This document shows, piece after piece, positions 14,247 to 17,652 of a stretch of DNA of 17,652 bases. A program made the position numbers and the translations under genes. Where the stretch lies: assembly GCA_025360665.1 (NCBI GenBank), contig JANYBU010000225.1:1-17652 (forward strand). Direction: 5' to 3'. Origin of the DNA: Nitrospira sp. (GTDB lineage Bacteria > Nitrospirota > Nitrospiria > Nitrospirales > Nitrospiraceae). The notes beneath the pieces are model-generated. The model was given only the letters and a program-made list of their open reading frames with translations, made no database searches and was not told where the DNA came from. Each line of letters begins with the position of its first letter. Within the stretch, counting starts at the first letter, position 1.

Positions 14247-15434
14247 TCAATGATTGGCAGCTTGAGCAGGTATCCCAGCCGATGTGCATTCCAGCTTCAT
14301 CGGGAGCAAGACCGTGAACGGCTCTCGGACTCCGCCGGTCTTGTTGAAGTTCTGAAACCGTAGAATCATGGACTGATTCACTGCCTGGCCCTTGGACGCA
14401 AGCAAGACATCTTGACTGGACTTGATGTCCTCACCCAAAATCATGCCATCTCGAAGGTCGGCTACCACCACTGTCTTTACCTCATACTTGATCTCCTGAG
14501 CAAACGCCGCGTTCAGCGCCTCGACGATCATCGGATCATACCAGCCTTTCCGATGTTTGAGCTGATCAAACGCCTCTGTTTTTGTCTTACCTGCTGACTC
14601 CAAGGCATCGAAATCTAGCGCCACCTTTAAAATTCTTGCCTCCATTGGAATCTTGTCGCCTTGTCGGTTGTCGCCGAGCACACCATACCCGTCATAATAC
14701 TTGTCCTGGGATCTAATGATCTCCGCTACCCGCTTCATGCGCGGGATCTTGACGATCATGTCGGCGGCGAGAAACGGGTGTTGGTTGTAGAGCTGCGTTT
14801 CCTCGGGCGTCAGCGCCACTCCTCGATACACCTTCGTGAGGACAGACTCCGGCAGAATGACGCAGCCGATCTGGGACAGCATGGCCGCGGTCTTGATCTC
14901 CCACAACTCCGTCACCTGGAGATGGGCGGCGATCGCCTCGACATAGCGCGTGATGCGGGATGATCGCCCAAACGCTTCGGGATTGACCAATGACAACACT
15001 TCGCACAGCACTCTGATGCTCCCGCTGAGCGTTTGCTCCAACAGCTCGCGTTCTGCCATGATGAGATGGTACTGCGCCAAAGCGGCATTGAGCGCCCCGC
15101 CGAGCAACTCCGACGTGCAGGGCTTGGTGAGGAACCGGAAGATCTGCCCTTGATTGATCGCGTCGATCGCAGCCTGGAGTTCGGCGTTGCCCGTCAATAG
15201 CATGCGCACGGTGTCGGGCTCGTGGACCCGTACTTGTGCGAGAAACTCAACCCCGTTCATCCCCGGCATTTTGAGATCGGATACCACGACAGCGAAGGGG
15301 CCCTGCTCCGTTACCATCCGAAGACCCTGCTCAGGTCCGACGGCCGTGGCCAACTCGAACTCTTTCCGAAGCTGACGCTTGTACCCCTCTAAGATATTGG
15401 GATCGTCATCCACGCAGAGAATCCTGTCAGCCAT
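14247..15434 (-). CDS. Response regulator with a degenerate (non-catalytic) HD-GYP domain
   Basis: A 395-residue protein with a receiver at residues 1-120 (D9/D10, phosphoacceptor D53 in VVVSDLKMPGMNG, K104 in TKP) and an HD-GYP-like domain from about 135 to 320. The metal-binding residues of the output are lost: the HDIGK motif is SQIGC (187-191), the HHE motif is RSQ (241-243), and GYP is GYG. Only the fold and some surrounding positions (NQHP, PMEARIL) remain. It therefore should not hydrolyse c-di-GMP and may act as a binding or scaffold protein. About 75 C-terminal residues after the domain are not recognised. Its ATG overlaps the stop of the HDOD regulator by 8 bp, indicating translational coupling. 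An HD-GYP gene with intact motifs lies just upstream. Confidence 0.88.
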   Translation of the reverse strand: MADRILCVDDDPNILEGYKRQLRKEFELATAVGPEQGLRMVTEQGPFAVVVSDLKMPGMNGVEFLAQVRVHEPDTVRMLLTGNAELQAAIDAINQGQIFRFLTKPCTSELLGGALNAALAQYHLIMAERELLEQTLSGSIRVLCEVLSLVNPEAFGRSSRITRYVEAIAAHLQVTELWEIKTAAMLSQIGCVILPESVLTKVYRGVALTPEETQLYNQHPFLAADMIVKIPRMKRVAEIIRSQDKYYDGYGVLGDNRQGDKIPMEARILKVALDFDALESAGKTKTEAFDQLKHRKGWYDPMIVEALNAAFAQEIKYEVKTVVVADLRDGMILGEDIKSSQDVLLASKGQAVNQSMILRFQNFNKTGGVREPFTVLLPMKLECTSAGIPAQAANH

Positions 15435-16653
15435 GTGCGCGCTCCTTTTCCGCCGCCCGCTGAACCGTGCCGACCACTTCTCGCCAGTGCGGCAGCCGAT
15501 CGGTCATGTGAAGTGTATCCAGGTATATGGAATCGATCTGGGACGGACTGTCTCCTGTTGCCTGCTGGGACAGCTCCTGCTGCAACACGTTCGCTACATG
15601 CACCGCCGTGAGGGGGCTGAAGGTCGCTCCCACACACTCTGCCGGACGGTGATGGAACGCCACCGCCTCCACAATGGGATCGCCCAGACCCCAGAGCCCC
15701 AGCAGGTAGGCCCCAACATCCGCATGGGTGGCCCCGAACTCCTGACGTTCCATCTCCCACACCTGGATCCCCTGGTCATGCGCCGTCTTGAGCGTGGCGT
15801 CGTATCGCTTCAGGGCATTGGCCGCGAACACCAACATCCCCACGTCATGGAGCAATCCCGCCGTGTACGCCTGGTCGATCACCAGGGCCGGGGCTTGTTC
15901 GGCCTGCGCAATCGCGCGGGCAAGCGAACCGGTCTCCGTACTCGCCTCCCACAGACGATCCATGTTAAAGCGTGAACCATGAGTTGAGGCAAATTGCGAA
16001 AAGACGTGCACGGTCAACACCAGCGCCTGAATCGTATCCAACCCCAACAGATTCACCGCTTGCTCCGCCGTCGACACTATGCCGCGCGATCCAAAATAGG
16101 CGGAATTCACCAGCTGGAGTATTTTCGCGGTCATGCCCATATCCTTGGAAATAATCGCACCGATGGTCCTGATCGAAGCGGCCTTGGATTCCGCCTCCCT
16201 TCTGATCTCGGCATAGAGGGTCGGCTGACTGGGGATCTGTTTCATGCCCGTCACTAGCCGCCGCAGCGAGTCGCTCCCGAGGAGCTCTCGCAGGGCACAG
16301 GCCCGCATCACGGCGGCTCTCAACAACTCGCTCTCGCAAGGTTTGCTCAGATATTGATGGGTAGCGGCGATGGACTGATAGATCATTTCCTGATCCGAGT
16401 GGCCGGACAGCACGATTCTGACGATCTGCGGGTAACGCTGCTGGACTTCGTTCAATAGCTGGGCGCCGTCCATCCCCGGCATGCGCATGTCCGAGACCAC
16501 GACATCGAACGGCGCCTGCTCCAGAGCCTTCAACGCCTCCGCTCCGCTGGACACGAACGTCATATTCCATTCGTGCCGCATGGGACGGAGCGACCGCTTG
16601 AGGCCATCAAGCAGTTTCGATTCGTCATCTACAAATAGAAGTTGCTTCATCAT
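15427..16653 (-). CDS. Response regulator with HDOD output domain
   Basis: A 408-residue protein. The receiver spans residues 1-125 (D9/D10, phosphoacceptor D55 in VVVSDMRMPGMDG, K103 in SKP). The HDOD domain follows from about 140 to 345, with the typical IGAIISKDMGMTAKILQLVN and NSAYFG motifs and LLHDVGMLVF. HDOD domains are related to HD domains but usually are not phosphodiesterases; they are found in signalling proteins that control motility, c-di-GMP or cell cycle. Two ATGs stand side by side at the start. The second (16650) has better spacing from GGAG, so the first residue is uncertain. It overlaps the next gene by 8 bp and lies about 180 bp downstream of the broken HD-GYP gene. Confidence 0.9.
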   Translation of the reverse strand: MMKQLLFVDDESKLLDGLKRSLRPMRHEWNMTFVSSGAEALKALEQAPFDVVVSDMRMPGMDGAQLLNEVQQRYPQIVRIVLSGHSDQEMIYQSIAATHQYLSKPCESELLRAAVMRACALRELLGSDSLRRLVTGMKQIPSQPTLYAEIRREAESKAASIRTIGAIISKDMGMTAKILQLVNSAYFGSRGIVSTAEQAVNLLGLDTIQALVLTVHVFSQFASTHGSRFNMDRLWEASTETGSLARAIAQAEQAPALVIDQAYTAGLLHDVGMLVFAANALKRYDATLKTAHDQGIQVWEMERQEFGATHADVGAYLLGLWGLGDPIVEAVAFHHRPAECVGATFSPLTAVHVANVLQQELSQQATGDSPSQIDSIYLDTLHMTDRLPHWREVVGTVQRAAEKERAHG

Positions 16654-16672
16654 GCTCCAGTAGAAGGAGTAA

Positions 16673-16780
16673 TGGGGATGCGGGGGTAGTCGGGGTAGCG
16701 GGATAGAAGTTGCTGGCCCCGTTGTCCCGTTGCTCCCTTGCCCCCGTTACCCCTTTATCCCCTTACCCCGTCCCCTCACC
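16673..16780. repeat. Opposed G-rich and C-rich short-period repeats
   Basis: Between the HD-GYP remnant and the HDOD regulator, the plus strand has a G-rich arm (16673-16705, units like GGGGTAGC). It faces a longer C-rich arm (16717-16780, units like GTTACCCC, TTTATCCCC, TTACCCC). They are imperfect reverse complements and together occupy most of the intergenic gap. The C-rich unit resembles the one in the cheB linker near 2743-2775. Runs of three or more G on one strand could also allow quadruplex structures. Confidence 0.75.
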
Positions 16781-16830
16781 TCGCGTCCCGCCCGTCTCGC
16801 CAGTCGCGCGGTCTCGTGCGGCTATCATCT

Positions 16831-17531
16831 TCAGGCTGCGAGCGCCTCATCGGTGAACCGCCTGCGGATCTCTCGGAGGGCGTCGAGCGATCATTCGAAC
16901 ACCCTGTACACGTCCGGATCGAAGTGCGACCCGACCTTCTCCTTCATGATGCCAAGGACGGTGCATTCAGGGAACGCCGGCTTGTAGGGCCTCGCCGAAT
17001 GCAGCGCGTCATATACATCGGCGACCGCGACGATGCGCGATTCCAGCGGGATGGACTCCCCCGACAATCCTTGCGGATAGCCGCTCCCATCCCACCACTC
17101 GTGATGCGTCAGGGCGATCGAGGACGCCATGGCCAGGAAGGGGTTCTCTCCACCGGTATTCCTGTCCGGCGATCCGACCAATGAAGCCGCCAGCATTGGG
17201 GACACGCGCCACACGTCCTGCCGAAGGATGTCGGCCCCGATGACACAGTGCCGCCTCATCACGTCCCATTCTTGCGGCGTCAGTGCGCGCGGCTGCAGGA
17301 GGATGTCGTCTGGAATGCCGACCTTGCCGATGTCATGCAAGGGGCTGGTGAAACAAATCATGTCCGCAAAGTCGCGCCCCATGCCCAACGCCTCGGCCAT
17401 CACCCGGCAATAGGACCCCACTCGAACGACATGGTTGCCCGTCTGCTCGTCCCGAGACTCGGCGACCCGGCCAAGCCGCCAGATCAGGTCGAGCCGCGAG
17501 GCATTCAGCGCCAGAAGCGGCCCCGGAAATT
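16831..17531 (-). pseudogene. HD-GYP phosphodiesterase, 5' end removed by an IS and 3' end interrupted by TGA
   Basis: From ALNASRLDLIWRLGRVAE onward the frame is a complete HD-GYP domain with all catalytic motifs: HVVRVGSY, HDIGKVGIP, RRHCVIGADIL, HHEWWDGSGYP and VADVYDAL. Such domains hydrolyse c-di-GMP. The N-terminal part, normally a receiver in this context, is missing because the IS element begins at about 17532; the frame extends into the IS but has no ATG before the domain. At the 3' end TGA (16893-16891) follows HFDPDVYRVFE. The same frame then continues SLDALREIRRRFTDEALAA to a second TGA at 16831. Family members usually have Arg at the first stop, so CGA to TGA is likely. The domain core might still fold if expressed. 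Confidence 0.85.
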
Positions 17532-17652
17532 TGAACACGCCGATAAGTGGAGAATCTGCTCCCGTTGATGGCCCTACAGGGCGATGAAAGGGAGCAGAGA
17601 ATGACAAAGAGAACGAGACGGACGCACTCAGCGGTGTTCAAAGCCCAAGTGG
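17532..17652 (+). mobile_element. Left end of an IS3-family insertion sequence (partial)
   Basis: HD-GYP homology ends near 17532. From there the plus strand reads TGAACACGCCGATAAGTGG, beginning with TG as IS3-family ends do. The transposase OrfA start follows at 17601. The exact end, inverted repeat and target duplication cannot be confirmed because the right end lies outside the window. Confidence 0.75.
17601..17652 (+). CDS. IS3-family transposase OrfA, N-terminus (partial)
   Basis: ATG at 17601 is preceded by GGGAGCAGAGA, a good ribosome site. The 17 codons before the window edge read MTKRTRRTHSAVFKAQV, which matches the start of IS3-group OrfA proteins (the basic stretch followed by FKAQVALAA). 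OrfA is the helix-turn-helix DNA-binding part of the transposase, normally joined to the DDE-domain OrfB by frameshifting. It is the only plus-strand gene in the window. Confidence 0.85.
   Translation, partial: MTKRTRRTHSAVFKAQV

Overview
The window looks like a piece of a Nitrospira-like (Nitrospirota) chromosome. That is an inference from protein style: a fused monoheme cytochrome-porin, dense REC-domain signalling genes and short-period palindromic repeats. No rRNA or other marker gene is present to prove it. Every recognisable host gene is on the minus strand. The only plus-strand gene is the start of an insertion sequence at the right edge.

Right edge to about 13.3 kb (upstream end in transcription order): an IS3-type element (from about 17532) cuts off the 5' part of an HD-GYP phosphodiesterase gene, which also has an in-frame TGA near its 3' end. 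Next come two overlapping response regulators, REC-HDOD and REC with a catalytically dead HD-GYP domain. Then a scar: a one-repeat FG-GAP lipoprotein fragment abuts a truncated, frameshifted methyl-accepting chemotaxis protein (MCP) tail that still encodes a CheR/CheB tether motif.

12.9 to 6.4 kb: a possible redox conduit, namely a cytochrome-porin, a periplasmic diheme cytochrome c and a cupredoxin-like exported protein. It is followed closely by a membrane hybrid histidine kinase with two receivers and a REC protein whose C-terminal half looks like an Hpt domain without its histidine.

6.4 to 5.35 kb: about 1.1 kb without an intact gene. It holds a decayed membrane-protein remnant and two blocks of 9-bp-period repeats.

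5.35 kb to the left edge: cheR, a four-helix-bundle gene broken by an amber codon, cheD, cheB, a STAS protein, a REC-PP2C phosphatase, an Hpt protein and the first 16 codons of another gene. STAS, REC-PP2C and Hpt have the same order as the HsbA-HsbR-HptB partner-switching module of Pseudomonas. Here the module sits beside chemoreceptor-modification enzymes, and no CheA, CheW or intact receptor is in the window.

The most unusual feature is a set of degenerate 7-, 8- and 9-bp-period micro-repeats, often arranged head to head as long imperfect palindromes. They fill intergenic gaps and are also translated inside CheB, CheD and the hybrid kinase. The window as a whole mixes intact regulators with clear signs of decay: two nonsense codons, two frameshifts, one deletion scar and one IS insertion.
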